A stretch of DNA of 64,000 nt from Turnera subulata (GCA_028386065.3 JAKUCV010003186.1:43600-107599), one strand, 5' to 3'. Counted from the stretch's first letter, positions 1 through 11,907 are shown. Numbers and translations: made by a program. Notes: generated from the sequence alone by a model not told the origin.

Positions 1-1558
1 TTTCATATTCTTAAATGTCCCTAGTCGATTATTATTACGGATGGGTTGTAATAATAAATTAAGACTAGCGTATGTTGAGAATTGCATATGTGATATGAAT
101 TCTACATACGGGTACAAGTTGGAGAACTTGTGGACTGGACTGACCCACATAAGAACCCTACATGGAACGTTATATGTATGTCATTAGTGGTTCTTATAGA
201 TGTATTGTCCTCCGACCTGAGATCGTCAAGGTATCCAACATATGAATCATGTACTTTGATATTATTCCTAGTCATCCGTAACTGGGTGGACATAAGGGTA
301 ATCATTGGGTATATGACGAGTATGTAGTGGGTTTTGATTGATCAAGAGGGGATTCGTCCGACCCATATAACGGGTATATTATCGTATGGTTTCTTGATAG
401 AGTTGAACTGTTAAATGCATGGCCATGCTCGGATTAGGTGATATGGTGATATCACGGGTATCCGTTTTATACAGTTAACTCGGGGATCAAGAAACATAGA
501 TTAAACATATACGAGATTGACATATTCCATGTCTCGTGTTTGATCTAGATAATGGGACGAAGGGACGATGACATATTCCGAGGCATAGAGAATCAGTACT
601 GATCTTGTCGTTCGGGTAGCAATGATGTGTTGCTAGACGTTGCTCTTTGTTTATAATTGTAAAATGGGATTTTACAATTATTGCCGGACGTTACAAGTGC
701 CTACAGGGTCACACACAAAGAACCGTTGATTCGAGCAGGTGGTTGGACCATGGTTGGACCGGTTTGTGGTTGGACCGTGGTAGGACCATGGTTGAACCAG
801 GGTCGTTTTTGGTGGTTGGTTTGCTGAATGTGAGCATAATTGAGCCCCCTTTTAGCGCTGAGTTGTGATAGTGCATTAGTGGGAGACAAGGGTTAGTGAG
901 GGTTATCATTTCACCACCTTTGGGGCCAAAGTGTTGGCCATTACTCCATTAATCTAATGCTATGTGTATGAGTGTGTGTGTGATGTATTGAGTTCAGTTT
1001 TTCAGACCTTAGATGCCTGGACATCACGTTTTGACACACTCCAAAAACTCAAGAAAGTCTTGAGTCCAAGTATACACTCTTCCACATCTTTGAGAAAGAA
1101 AGTAGAACACCAAAAAGACAACAAGCCTTTGATGAGTGGAGTGAGTGATCAGATCATCTTCTTCCTTTCCTTCCTTTCTGAGTTCTTGAGAGAGTCTTGA
1201 GAGCTCTTGAGAGTTTCAGCACATACAGTTCTTCTTGGTGAAAGAAGAAACATAAAACACCACAACTATACAAGCTCCCGTTTACTGCTGCTAGCACCCA
1301 GTCCGGGAGTGCTCGAGGTTTGATTCGTAGGACGATTTCAAGCCAATCACGGTTCGTGTAGATACCGTAGAGGAGCTAGGATGTTGTCAAGCTCTCACTA
1401 ATTCTACCCAGCTATTAGGTGAAAGATCCTAATCTTCCAGGTACGAAATCTTTATTATACGGTTTATGATGCATCACTTGGTTCTTGGTTAAGTTTCCTT
1501 GTTTCCGCTGCATATTGTGCTTGTTATGAGTGTCATAATAGCTCTAGGGAAACTTACA
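1..1558 (+). mobile_element. Right part of an LTR (copia-like), start outside window
   Basis: No protein gene is visible here. The stretch ends in ...TTACA at 1558 and is followed one base later by a sequence resembling a plant initiator-Met primer-binding site, so 1-1558 is read as the 3' part of a plus-strand LTR that begins outside the window. A short degenerate repeat of a GGTTGGACCATGG-type unit lies at about 738-800. The clade is uncertain; the general texture resembles long copia LTRs. The alternative is unrelated intergenic DNA with a chance PBS match. Confidence 0.42.
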
Positions 1559-1559
1559 G

Positions 1560-1571
1560 TGGTAGCGGAGC
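1560..1571 (+). other. Primer-binding-like site
   Basis: TGGTAGCGGAGC, close to the usual plant initiator-Met PBS (TGGTATCAGAGC), one base after an LTR-like CA end. The same 12-mer occurs as the PBS of the minus-strand gypsy element at 5335-5346. Confidence 0.45.
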
Positions 1572-2900
1572 CTCTTGTGAAGCTCTAAAGCGAAATCATG
1601 TGCATATGTTGATATGTTCATGCAAATATATATGATATGTTATATGTGATGTAGCATGATCATTATATGTTGAATTCAATTTGTATATGTGATATGTATG
1701 TTGAAGTTGGATGTGTCAAAAGTGTTTTGACAACATGAACTTGATTGGTATGTGATATCAATCAAGGAATTATTGGCAGTAAGTCGAAGGGGTTCAACAA
1801 AACAAAAATCGATTGTCGGTTTGTGTAAGGAACGATTGTCGTTCTAGTGCAGCAGGGCCATAACATCGATGTTCACCAGATGCACATCGATGTTCACACT
1901 ATATTTGCCTTGGCCGAGACCACTGGACATCGATAGATTATCGCAGTGATGCAAATTGAACTGGCCTGTATGGGGCTCTCTTCTCAGATCGCGAACATAC
2001 AATAACTTGTAAAAGATCTGAAGAATCATGTACCTCCGTAGAGTGCTTCTCCTTTGTTGTAAAACGTTATGAAGTCAATAAAATAAGCTTTCTTTGTAAA
2101 TCAAAACTCTTATATTACGTAACCTCGTGTTAAACAGAAAAAAAAAAACAAAACTTCTTAAAGCAGATTAAAAATCAGCAATAAGGTTATAAAGTCAGCC
2201 ATAAAGAAATTATAAACGAAACAAAACTCGTTTAATAAAATCAAAGCATTAAGAAGTTAAAACAAAACATGCTTCCTTGTTCGGCGCTCTAGACCGATCG
2301 TAAGCATCCTCGATCCCGAGAAACGTAACGTACACAGCTAACGATGACGTTGGTTTCCCTCGTGGAAAAGAGGTCCGTTAACTCGCAAGGCGATAATCAC
2401 GGGAACGTCCTGTTTCCTCGAAAGAAATGTTATCCGCTTGTCCACAAATTCCGCTTGAGCCAACAATGTCCGTCAAGTCTCGTTTCTCTCCACGATGTCC
2501 GAACAGCTGTAAGCTTGTCGCACATGCGCTCTACTCGAGGTGTGGTCCCATCGGTCTAGCCACAACGGTCACAAAGGCGTGTGACAAAAGATGCAGGAAA
2601 AAGTCTTAAAGCCAATAAAATAATGTAGCCAAGGAGATAGAAAATCGTAAGATGGAAAAGGGTCGAAAAACACTGGTATTTGTAGCTCGAAAAACGTATA
2701 AAGTGTTGAAGCAATAAATGATACAACGGCAAAATTTTCAAGAAGCAAATCTTGAAAATCGAAAAACAGTAAACACGCTCCCCTTAAGATTTTAAAAGAC
2801 AGTGTGGTGAGAAGCAAATCATCCAAAGCATTTTAAAGCAACCAAACGCCCAGGCAAAGAAACCTCAGAAGTCAGAAAAAACAAAACACCCACACGTAAA
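1572..2900. other. Non-coding, mostly AT-rich, with a palindrome doublet
   Basis: No convincing gene. Two ACATCGATGT palindromes at 1863-1872 and 1884-1893 share their roughly 20-bp spacing with a larger array at 8901-9076. Bases 1931-1949 match the copia RNase H coding stretch near 9575. From 2046 on the sequence is A-rich and leads into the ORF at 2908. A TATA-like GTATAAAG lies at 2696-2703, rather far upstream of that ORF. Confidence 0.5.
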
Positions 2901-2907
2901 AAACACA

Positions 2908-3591
2908 ATGCCTGCCCCATCATCCGTCTTCTTCGTCGAAGGTGCCAACCTAGGCAGAAGAAACCGAGTGGCCTATAGCATGATCAACGAGCGTCCCGAG
3001 GAACTCCCGAACGAGCTCGGCAGAATGCCTCGACTGGTCTTCGTCGATGAGCTCTACTCCTCCAGGTTCTTCGTCACTCCCATGGAAGAGACGTTCTTCC
3101 TAGAGGACCATGGCACCCTGAGGACCTCTTTCTACGGCTCGGCCAACTCCGTCATGTTTTTCGTCTCTGAAAGACTTCAGGAGTTCAACCTAGAGTCCAC
3201 TTGCCAATCCCTGGAGCAAGGCGCCTACTACCAGCTCTCAATGACTGCCCAAAGCATGCCCAGAATGACTCGGTTACCTCCAACTTGGCCAAAAGCCAGA
3301 ATGCTGGTGTGGAACTGCAGAGGAGTTGCAAGGCATTCCCAGGAGTTCTCGCGTACCCTAAGGGACCTGAAGAACCAATACAAGCCAAACATGGTTCTTC
3401 TCACGGAGACCCAATGGCGACCTGAAGACGATCACGGTCTTATCCCACTCCGGTTCCCTGCAGCAAACCGGTTCGAGCTCCCTGGCCAGAACAACGCGGG
3501 CGGCATGTGGTTCTCGTGGAGCGACAGGGTCACGGTCAACATCAATAATGACCCCAACAGCTTCAGGGTCAACGTCATTCCGAGGAGATGA
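2908..3591 (+). CDS. EEP-fusion protein, copy A (truncated LINE-type endonuclease fold with novel N-terminal domain)
   Basis: An intact 227-codon ORF. Residues about 1-125 form a domain I do not recognise (FFVEGANLGRRNR near the start, then FVDELYSSRFFVTPMEETFF). Residues about 130-215 resemble the N-terminal part of the endonuclease/exonuclease/phosphatase (EEP) domain of plant LINEs. Visible are WNCRGV (motif with the conserved Asn), PNMVLLTET (conserved Glu) and GGMWFSW. The protein then stops, before the Asp/His motifs such nucleases need, so nuclease activity is unlikely. A second copy at 51998-52681 has the same length and stop position; an ungapped by-eye alignment gives 163 of 227 identical residues. 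Third codon positions are GC-rich although the flanks are very AT-rich. The ORF lies antisense to the adjacent gypsy gag. The ATG is chosen because the other copy starts at the same residue. Its function is unknown; a captured or domesticated LINE endonuclease fragment is the best reading. Confidence 0.75.
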   Translation: MPAPSSVFFVEGANLGRRNRVAYSMINERPEELPNELGRMPRLVFVDELYSSRFFVTPMEETFFLEDHGTLRTSFYGSANSVMFFVSERLQEFNLESTCQSLEQGAYYQLSMTAQSMPRMTRLPPTWPKARMLVWNCRGVARHSQEFSRTLRDLKNQYKPNMVLLTETQWRPEDDHGLIPLRFPAANRFELPGQNNAGGMWFSWSDRVTVNINNDPNSFRVNVIPRR

Positions 3592-3787
3592 ATGTATTTT
3601 TATTATTATTTATATTTTTTTTATAAAATATCAATGTAATGTTTTATGTTTGTAATGATAATATTAGTATTATTAATAATATAATGTTTCTGCTTATTTA
3701 TGGCATAAATTCCACTTACATGAATGTTTCACTAAACAAGCATAAACAACGTTCCATTCTTATTAAAATTCGTCCACAAAATTTTAC
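3592..3787. other. AT-rich 3' flank
   Basis: No gene. Strongly AT-rich sequence with several TTTATT/AATAAT runs, which could serve as a 3' UTR for the ORF ending at 3591. Confidence 0.4.
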
Positions 3788-3850
<63 letters not shown>

Positions 3851-5206
3851 GAGAGAAACAAAACAAAACAAAGCGAAACTTCCCGAGACATCTCTTTCTT
3901 TTGGGGCGTCGGTAGCTCCCTCCCGAGTGATAGAGTACAGCATAGGAGTCGCAGCAGATCGAGTAGCGTCTCCGCGGATAGGAGCTCCAGAACTCCCACG
4001 ACTTCCTCCCTGGTGTCCACCACCCTTGTTTGGACCAGAAGGAACGGTACCATTAGCCACGGAGTTCTGTACGGTATACTGGGACCCACTACCTCCATTA
4101 TCACGAATCCTCTTGTAACACTCTGACCTGTGGTGCCCCTGCTTCCCGCAATACCAACATGTTATAGGAGGTTTTGTCCAAGGGCCCCGCCCCTGAGATC
4201 CAAACTGATAAGACCTTCCTCCCGAAGACTTTCCTGGTCCACCTTGATAATTCTGTCCTAGGGACTTCTTCGAACCTTGGTAGAAAGAACCCTGTCGACT
4301 CATGTAACTTGCATCACCTGATCCAGAATGTTGCCTCTTTTGTCCAGACACTGTTGACTGTTTCTCCCGCTCGGCTGGCCGAGTCTCCTGCCTGATCAAC
4401 TGAATCCTCTCAGCATCAAAAGCAGCCTCACAAACGGCCTCCCAAGTCCGGTGTCTCCCCCCAGCCACTACTATCGCCAACTCGCGGCGCAGAGCGTCAA
4501 CAAACCGCCTACACTGTGTCACCTCATCGGGCACAAACTCCTTGGCGTAGGAGAGAAGGATACTGAACCGGATCCTGAATGCAGAAACCGACTCATCGGG
4601 CCCCTGTTTCACCTCAAGAAACTGCTTTTTTTGGTCCTCTAAGAAACCAACGGTAAGGAACTCCCTGTAGAATTTATCCTTGAAGTCTGCCCATGGCATC
4701 ACCACTGGTCTAGGTAGGTTCACAACGAGTCCCTGCCACCAGCTCATTGCGTAACCCGTGAACTTGTGTGCCGCAAATCGAGCCCAGTGCTCGGGTGTAT
4801 ACGTGAATTTCTCCAAAACATTCTCCACCTGGCGGAACCAATCATCAGCGACCCTTTCGGCGATTCTCTCTCCCAAGAACATCTCAACTGCTGTCTTATC
4901 CATGTGCTTATAACCACTCTCCATACCACCTACCACAGGTGCTACAACAGGTGCGACCGGAATGGCTTGGGTGCCCTGCTGTTGCTGATGAAACTGTTGA
5001 AACTGGTGCCACTGCAGAAAAGCCTGAAACTGTTGTTGTATCGCCGCATCCATACCAGGAGGTACTAACGGCACTGCATTCTGTGCTCCTGCTGCACCAG
5101 CATTTTCTTGACCATCCGGGATTTGCAACACCAACACAGAGTCGGAAACATGGCTAGGGAGTTCATCCTGTCCATCAGCATTGTGCCGGTCTTGCGGTGG
5201 ATCCAT
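3716..5206 (-). pseudogene. Gag of a Tekay/Del-type Ty3/gypsy element, 3' truncated
   Basis: Retrotransposon capsid polyprotein of a chromovirus-type Ty3/gypsy element. The start is taken at 5206 (MDPPQD...), the first Met after the leader; a longer open frame to 5287 reads through leader sequence. The order visible is a Gln-rich N-terminus, a retrotransposon gag domain (FLGERIAERVADDWFRQVE through SYAKEFVPDEVTQCRRFVDALR) and a CCHC zinc knuckle (CWYCGKQGHHRSEC). The frame then enters the (AAT)n tract at 3788-3848 and ends in a run of tyrosines. Protease, reverse transcriptase and integrase, which normally follow in the same orientation, are absent. The upstream PBS (5335-5346) and LTR (5349-8582) belong to the same element. 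The gag domain itself has no internal stop, so the truncation may be fairly recent. Confidence 0.85.
3788..3848. repeat. (AAT)n microsatellite
   Basis: About 20 uninterrupted ATA/AAT units. It is read as a poly-tyrosine tail in the minus-strand gag frame, so the gag coding sequence has run into a microsatellite and the real C-terminus with pol is missing. Confidence 0.97.
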
Positions 5207-5334
5207 AATAATGCCTATATGAATGCAAAATATGTCAAAACATTTTTGAGTTTCAAAATAGGAAGCCAACTTTAACACATAAATCAATTGTAACTTAAAG
5301 TCACATTTCTTTTAAAGCCAAGGATCTGAAGCCC

Positions 5335-5346
5335 GCTCCGCTACCA
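5335..5346 (-). other. Primer-binding site of the Tekay-type element
   Basis: On the minus strand TGGTAGCGGAGC lies two bases after the LTR end (...CCTCCACA at 5349). It is close to the plant initiator-Met PBS. Confidence 0.7.
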
Positions 5347-5348
5347 AC

Positions 5349-8300
5349 TGTGGAGGCCCGTATCCCAATTTAATATAATAAAAGTAATTAAATGAAAGGG
5401 ATTTACCAAAATACCCTTGAAACCCGGGATACGAATACCGGTGCTTCAGCACACAACCATTATCCATAGAAATTTATTAATACCGAGATGTCATCAAATG
5501 AAAGAAATAACCCGGCTTAACAAGTCGTAAGCCACCACGGCATCACGCCGAAATAACATCACAAAATTAAACTCCGGCAAAACGCCGATAAAGAAGTAAA
5601 ACATTTATGACATCTCAAATTAATTCACATGCAGCGGAAGATGTAATAATGTAAAAATCAAGGTAGAGAAAATAACATGCATATGGGCCCTATGGATCCC
5701 ACCGAGAGATGATGCACAACTACCTGCTGAAGTATCTGCGTCTGAACTCCGAGTCGAGGTTAAGGTGAGAACAGCACGCTAACTAAGGTCTGAAAAACAA
5801 CGGTGGCGATTATGTGAGTCGCCTACTCAGTGAACATTAAAAGTCTATGTATACATGAAAGTGAAGTCATGCTCGTAGGGTGAGTAGTTCACGAGCACAA
5901 GTACAACATACAAGCAATATTAGAATCACACACCAACAAATAAACACCTTATTGTGTCATTGTCCTTATTGTTTAGATTCAATGTATTTTCTTATTAATA
6001 TTATTATTATTAGTATTATTATTATGGGCCCTCTACTGTGAGTCAAGTCTCGGTAGCGCATCTGATCAGATCCGGGTGTGAAACCCAAGTGTCGAACCTC
6101 AGAAGGGGTAGATTCTGAGGTCTAAAGCCACCTATAAATCTCGAGTGGCCGCTAGCTACCTGAGGGTGCACTCAGACACACCTAACTGGTGCAAGTCTTC
6201 CAGGGGTGCACCTACATCCCCTGGGATACCATGCTAAACAGCATAAAGTGACCCGAGGGTACCCAACCCTCCCTCGGGGCTACCAGCCGACTCCACAGTA
6301 GAATTAATATTTTATTCTTAATTACACTTGTACATTTGTGTTGAAATACATTATGTTTTCTAGAGATGTGTGAATTCTATGTGTTTTGTTTCATCCGGGC
6401 CTTCGGCCCATAACCACACACTATCACCAAGACATAATACATGTTATTTTCAATAACGATTCTTCATATAGAAATTAGGCATGTGAGAACAATCAGGTGT
6501 ACAATTCCAATCCGCATGTAGCAAACAAGGCAAGTAAACAAGGCAAGTAAACAAACAAACCACACCAACATGCATTCACAAAACGTATATATAAAGACTT
6601 GTAATGTCACCTCAAAAATGCAGATTATGACTTCTCCCCGATCTGAGTCTACAGCTCCCGAAGTATCTCCTGTGCCTGAATACCGGTACATAATATAATC
6701 ACTAAACCAATTTTTTTGAAGTAAAAACGTGTATGCTTGCTAAAGGTATGCTCCAATCGAGTAACTCCCGACCCTAACTATCCGATTGTAAGATTTCCGG
6801 TCTAAGCCAAAAGAATATTTACTTATCAATAACTCCAAAGAAAAGGAATCTAAGGTTCACCGGTCTAAGTCCATAAACAATTCTCGGGCCTAAAGCCCAC
6901 TAAATCCTTAATCACGAATTCCGGGCCGAGGGCCCACTTCCCTAAATTCATATTTACCGATTATGAAATTGGGCTTCGAGTCCGTTCCTTTAAGTCCGTA
7001 AATTTAATTATCCGTGATTAAGCCTTAAGTCCATATCTTTAGGTCCATATAAAATATTCTAAACTTCAAAATGGGATTATTGGGCCTGGGCTCGGTTTTC
7101 TTTCCTAAAAACCGTTCTAAGGTTGTTCCTGAGCCCTAGAGTTGCTCGGCCTATGATTCTATTCATGTCGGTAAATCCTCCCGGCCACACACTCTAACTC
7201 TCCGCTCTCGGTACACCACAATTCACTTGGTATATATATAAATATGTATTTTGATAAATAATTCAAAATTTATGTACAAGGCATAACCGAGACAAAACAT
7301 AGGTAATTAGCGTCTAACAGTCGTAAAACGAGAAATATACTCGTTGGACAGAATCCGAGCCTTCGCCGGAAAATTTCCGAGCCTCGCCGGAACAGTACGT
7401 GCTCGCCGGATTCCGGTCACCTCGTCGAAATTTCACCGGACTGCCAGAAACAAAACAACAACTCTGCCAGGACCCAAGAACAACCAAATCAACGACAACA
7501 ACCCATAAACATCAAACGAACAAAAGGACCAAGGTGCCGGATTTTTACCAGGAGAGAAAATATTGCACAGAACTCGACCCGTAGCTCCCCTGCCAGAATT
7601 GAATGCCACACTGCCACCAAAAAGAAATCAGAACCATCAGCAACATATCGCCTTCAAACCCATCGCCATCCCGTGTCAAAAATCCGACCATAGCAATTCC
7701 CCCTCCACGCATATACCGAGCCCACCACTCAACAATTTCCGGCCACCATCAACGCACACATATCGCCATCAATGAACCACTAACAACGTAGAGAGACGAG
7801 TGGAGGAAGAAGAGCAGATGGACGGCGAGACTTACCAGTACGACGACGGCGCGGTGGCGGCTACACAACGCACAGGCCTCCTCGTCACGGTCGCGGACGA
7901 CGATGGCGGCGTATACTCCTCGAGTCCTCCGCCGAATCCTCACTTGGCGTCCTAGCCCGGCCTCGGTGCAGCAGCGACGACAAGCGAAGGAGGGGTGTTC
8001 GTCGACGCGAGAAGAAGGAGGTGGTGTAGGTGTCGGCGAGAGGGAGAAGTGGAAAAGCGTGAGGAGTTTTTGGGACGGAATGGAGAGGAGAAGAAAAGGA
8101 AGAGATGAGAAAAGAGAGAGGAGGGGGTTGTGGGGTTGATGACCATTGCCAACAAGGTGGAGGGGGAGCAGATCGTAGAGACAAGAGCCGTTGAGGATGG
8201 CGGCTGCAAAGTGGAGAGGGAACGGGAAGAAGGAAAAAAAAATTGAAGGAGAAAAGAAGAAAGTAAAGAATAAGAGAGGCAGACTGGGCTAGGGCTTGAC

Positions 8301-8582
8301 CCTCCAGCCGACGACGGGTCGTTGGCTTGGCGCGGTCAACCTGCCTTAGTTGACCAAACCCTTTTTTTTTTCCCAAACCCAAAACGACGTAGTTTAAACC
8401 GAAACTACGATAAACATCGTGTTTCATCCCGAAACGCGTTTTAGGTCCGACAAAACTCAAAAGCAACGTATTAGCACTTATAATTAATAAATCCAATGGG
8501 AAATAATTTAATTTTATTTCCATTACCGAAATCCGAAATTTTTATAAATCAGAAAAAAAAATGAAATAACCGGGGTGTTACA
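5349..8582 (-). mobile_element. 5' LTR of Tekay/Del-type Ty3/gypsy element (about 3.23 kb)
   Basis: Minus-strand LTR running from TGTAACACCCCGG (8582) to CCTCCACA (5349). The TGTAACACCCC start and a length above 3 kb are typical of the Tekay/Del chromovirus lineage. A TATA-rich stretch at about 7229-7242 could be its promoter. Several open frames inside it (for example about 7885-8523, minus) are low-complexity Ser/Pro/Arg-rich and I see no reason to call them genes. No 3' LTR is present in the window, so a target-site duplication cannot be tested. Confidence 0.8.
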
Positions 8583-9110
8583 GTAAGTGTGTTTTGTTCT
8601 ATATGATGTATTAGGAAAAGCAAAACCCACTACTTAAAGTAGTAGGGTCAGATGGGTAGGAATTGCTGGGTTATAGGTTGATTTTCTACCTATATATTGA
8701 GTATTGTAATCTTAGTTCTACAAGTGAAATAAAAGAGTGTTGAGTGTGTTTCACTTCACAAAGTGTTCTTTAACTTGTTCATTTAGTGGTCAAGTCGAGA
8801 GATTGAGTGAATTGAGAGAAAACCATTAAAACAGTAACCAAGAAAACCAGCTTGAGTGTTCTGCAGAATTCTGGAAATTTTCCAGAAACCTTCAACCAAA
8901 ACATCGATGTTTTAATCCAAAATCGATGTTCAAAACCTTCTGCCTAAATATTTGAAGCTCCAGTAGCATTTAAACATCGATGTTTTAATCCCAACATCGA
9001 TGTTCTGAGCCTACGGCAGAATCATTCGAGTTTCCGAATCATCACAACATCGATGTTTTGAGTTCAACATCGATGTTCTTGTGATTAAACTAAATTCTTT
9101 GAAGATCAAA
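8583..9110 (+). mobile_element. LTR/leader-like fragment with paired ACATCGATGT palindromes
   Basis: No protein gene. A TATA-like CTATATATTG at about 8691 is followed by a leader-like stretch and then six ACATCGATGT-type palindromes in three doublets: 8901/8921, 8975/8995 and 9047/9067. It is probably a copia-type LTR or 5' UTR fragment related to 1-2000. It abuts the Tekay LTR on the left and receptor-like protein exon sequence on the right. Confidence 0.45.
8901..9076. repeat. Three doublets of the ACATCGATGT palindrome
   Basis: Six copies of a 10-bp ClaI-centred palindrome (one is AATCGATGTT). The spacing is 20 bp within a doublet and 72-74 bp between doublets. A similar doublet lies at 1863-1893. 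Confidence 0.85.
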
Positions 9111-9168
9111 GCCAAGAGAGACTCTTCAATTCTTTCAAATTCTGGAATAAGGAAGTATTTGAAAGATA

Positions 9169-9344
9169 TGAATACCAGGATGCCAAAATATGGCTACCCT
9201 GCAGTGTATTTATATTGCAATTGACACAAAGTCCTGTAGGTACAACAATCCTAATTATATAAACAGATTAGCATACTATCATACATATCAACATATTGCT
9301 AACTTATCATAACTAACACTGCTAACATTATCTCTTATCTAATA
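9169..9344 (-). mobile_element. Short LTR of an Ale/Retrofit-type copia element
   Basis: Minus-strand LTR of about 176 bp, from TATTAGATAAGAG (9344, directly after a GGGGGGGAG polypurine tract) to GGTATTCA (9169). LTRs this short are usual for the Ale/Retrofit copia clade. The first 36 or so bases reappear, inverted, at the other end of the composite (12486-12521). Confidence 0.75.
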
Positions 9345-11905
9345 CTCCCCCCCAATTGGAGGGTGGTGCTGCAAACCAGACTCAAATTGGATCGTTGAGT
9401 CAGAAAACTTGAAATACTCAATGACTTGGTAAATATATCCGCTAACTACTAAGAAGAATCCACATGAAGAACTTGAATTTGGCCATTCTGGACTCGTTCC
9501 TTGATCAAATGGAGATCAATCTCCAAATGCTTGGTTCGTTGATGCTGAACCGGATTATTAGCAAGGAAGGTGACCGATAGATTATCGCAGTGAACCGTGA
9601 TTGGTTGTTGAGGAGCACAACGAAGCTCATGAAGAAGGTTTCAAAGCCAGGCTACATCAGCTACCACACTTTCCAGGGCACGATACTTGGATTCAGCACT
9701 ACTCCTGGAAACTGTGGCTTGTTTCTTTACATACCAAGAGACGAGATTCCCTCCCAGAATAACACAATAGCCAGTTGTAGATCGTCGAGTGTCCATGCAC
9801 CCGGCCCAATCAGCATCACTGTATGCTGTCACTCGGTGGAAAGCTATTGGATGAAGAAGAAAACCATAGGTTTTTGTTCCTGCAAGATACCTCAAGATAC
9901 GCTTTACTGCCATGCAATGATCAGTAGTAGGAGCATGCATGAACTGACACACAGAGTTGACAGCATAAGATATGTCTGGTCGTGTGAATGTGAGGTATTG
10001 CAATGCGCCAACTATGGAACGATATTGACGCTACTCATCGAAACCAAGAAGAACACCCTGATGCAGACTCAAAACCTGTTTTGGTTGCGTAGGTGTTGAG
10101 GCTGGTTTCAATTCCTGGAAATTGGCTCGATCAAAAATAGATTGTATATACTTTTGTTGATGTAATAACAACCCATCGCGAACATGAGTAACCTGGATCC
10201 CCAAAAAATAATGAAGATCACCGAGATCTGTCATAGAAAACTCTTGATGAAGAAGTGTAAGTAGTTGGCGAAGAAGAACCGAAGAGGATGCGGTGAGTAT
10301 AATATCATCTACGTATAGAAGAAGAAAGGCTTTACTGATAGTTGAATGGAAAACAAACAAGGAAGCATCTGAATGACTGACTGTAAACTGATGTTTTAAC
10401 AAGAATGATGCAAATCGGTGGTACCATGCATGCGGTGCTTACTTCAGCCCGTAGAGTGCACGGCGAAGCTTGCACACATGTTCTAGAAATCGAGGATCCT
10501 CAAAACCAGGGGGCTGTTTCATGTATGCATCCCCCTTAAAAATACCATTAAGAAAAGCGTTCTTTACGTCCAGCTGACACATTGACCAGCCGCGAGAGAG
10601 AGCAATAGACAATACAGTCCGGATTGTTGCTGGTTTCATTACCGGACTGTAGATCTCTTCAAAGTCTTGTCCAGCGTATTGAGTGTAGCCTTGTGCAATA
10701 AGACGGGCCTTGTAACCTGAAAGGCTGCCATCAGAGTTATATTTCCGGTGATAAACCCACCGAGAACTAACTACATTAACCCCGAGCAAAGGCGGAGGAA
10801 CCAGGTCCTAGGTATTATTTTGCATTAAAGCATGGTATTCATCTTTCATAGCAAGTATCCAGTTGTCATCCTTCGAGGCTTGTTTAAAGGTTTTGGGGTC
10901 AGGTTGAGTTGTGACAGACGTAAGAGCATATTGTGGGTTTGGTTTTCTAATACCATCACGAAGACGAGTGGTCATCTTATGTTGAGGAAGCGAAGGAGAA
11001 GGGATGGGAGAGGAAGGCTGAGATGGGAAATGTAAAGCATCGGGAGAGGCAGTAGCAGTTTGTTGTCGAGATGTAGAAGACGAGGATGTAGGGTTTGTGT
11101 GGGTGTTGACATGAGGAGTTAGAGGCGTGGAAGGAACCGTGGGTTGATGTGAAGGTGGAGAAAGAGGTAAAGAAAGAGGAGGACTCGAAGTATGGTTCTT
11201 TGATAGAGATAAAGGAGGCGATGGAAGTAGGGCACCTGGGAGCCTTAAAACTGCCGTAGGATCAAATTCTGATGGGGAGGAAGAGGTTGTTGATGTCGTG
11301 GAGGATTCAAAAGGAAAAGAGTCTTCATCAAAGACAACAATACGGGATACAACCACTTTGCGAGAGGCTTTGTGATAATAACGATAACCCTTGTGATGAG
11401 GAGATATCCCGAGATAAATATGGACATCAGTGCGAGGGGAGAGTTTATGATGCTGAGGACTCATGTGTAATGGGTAACAAGCACAACCAAATACCTGTAT
11501 ACGAGAGTAATCTAGTTGGCGACCAAAGAGAGCTTAATAGGGACTAGACCAACCCAAGGAAACATGAGGTAACCTATTTTGGACAAAAACAACGTGGTGT
11601 AAAGCTTCAACCCAAAAAGAAGGAGGCAATTTGGATTGAAACAAAACACTGCAAATGGAGTTAAGAAGAGTACGATGCTTCCTTTCAGCCATTCCATTAT
11701 GTGGATGACTGTAAGGACAGGATAACCGACGGAGAATACCATGTTGTTGTAGATAGAAATCAAATTCTTTGGTACAAAATTCCCCGCCATTATCACTTTG
11801 TAGAAACCGAATAGATTGATTAAAGTGAGTCTTTATTTCAACATGCAATTACCTGAATTTGGAAAAAACTTCATGTTTATGGCGTAAAGGATATACCCAG
11901 CAAAA
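9345..11905 (-). pseudogene. Ale-type copia pol remnant (integrase, RT, RNase H)
   Basis: A broken copia polyprotein on the minus strand. Integrase lies at about 11905-11534 (WVYPLRHKHEV, SDNGGEFCT, HNGMAERKHRTLL). A Ser/Thr/Pro-rich linker follows at about 11464-10808. Reverse transcriptase is in two open pieces, 10789-10439 (SRWVYHRKYNSDGS, QLDVKNAFLNG) and 10402-10031 (LLLYVDDIILTAS). RNase H lies at about 10003-9580 ([30 protein letters not shown]). Stops and frame changes separate the pieces. Gag, protease and the 5' LTR are missing; the integrase end joins directly to the inverted RNase H copy at about 11908. The YVDD motif is still readable, but no autonomous element remains. Confidence 0.88.
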
Positions 11906-11907
11906 CT

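Noticed and set aside
738..800. GGTTGGACC repeats as a regulatory array
   Set aside because: Only about four degenerate units within an LTR-like region; no further support.
3716..3850. Poly-tyrosine protein tail at the end of the minus-strand gag frame
   Set aside because: It is only the translation of the (AAT)n microsatellite.
7885..8523. 212-codon minus-strand open frame in the Tekay LTR
   Set aside because: Low-complexity Ser/Pro/Arg sequence inside an LTR, no conserved domain, and GC-rich composition explains the lack of stops.
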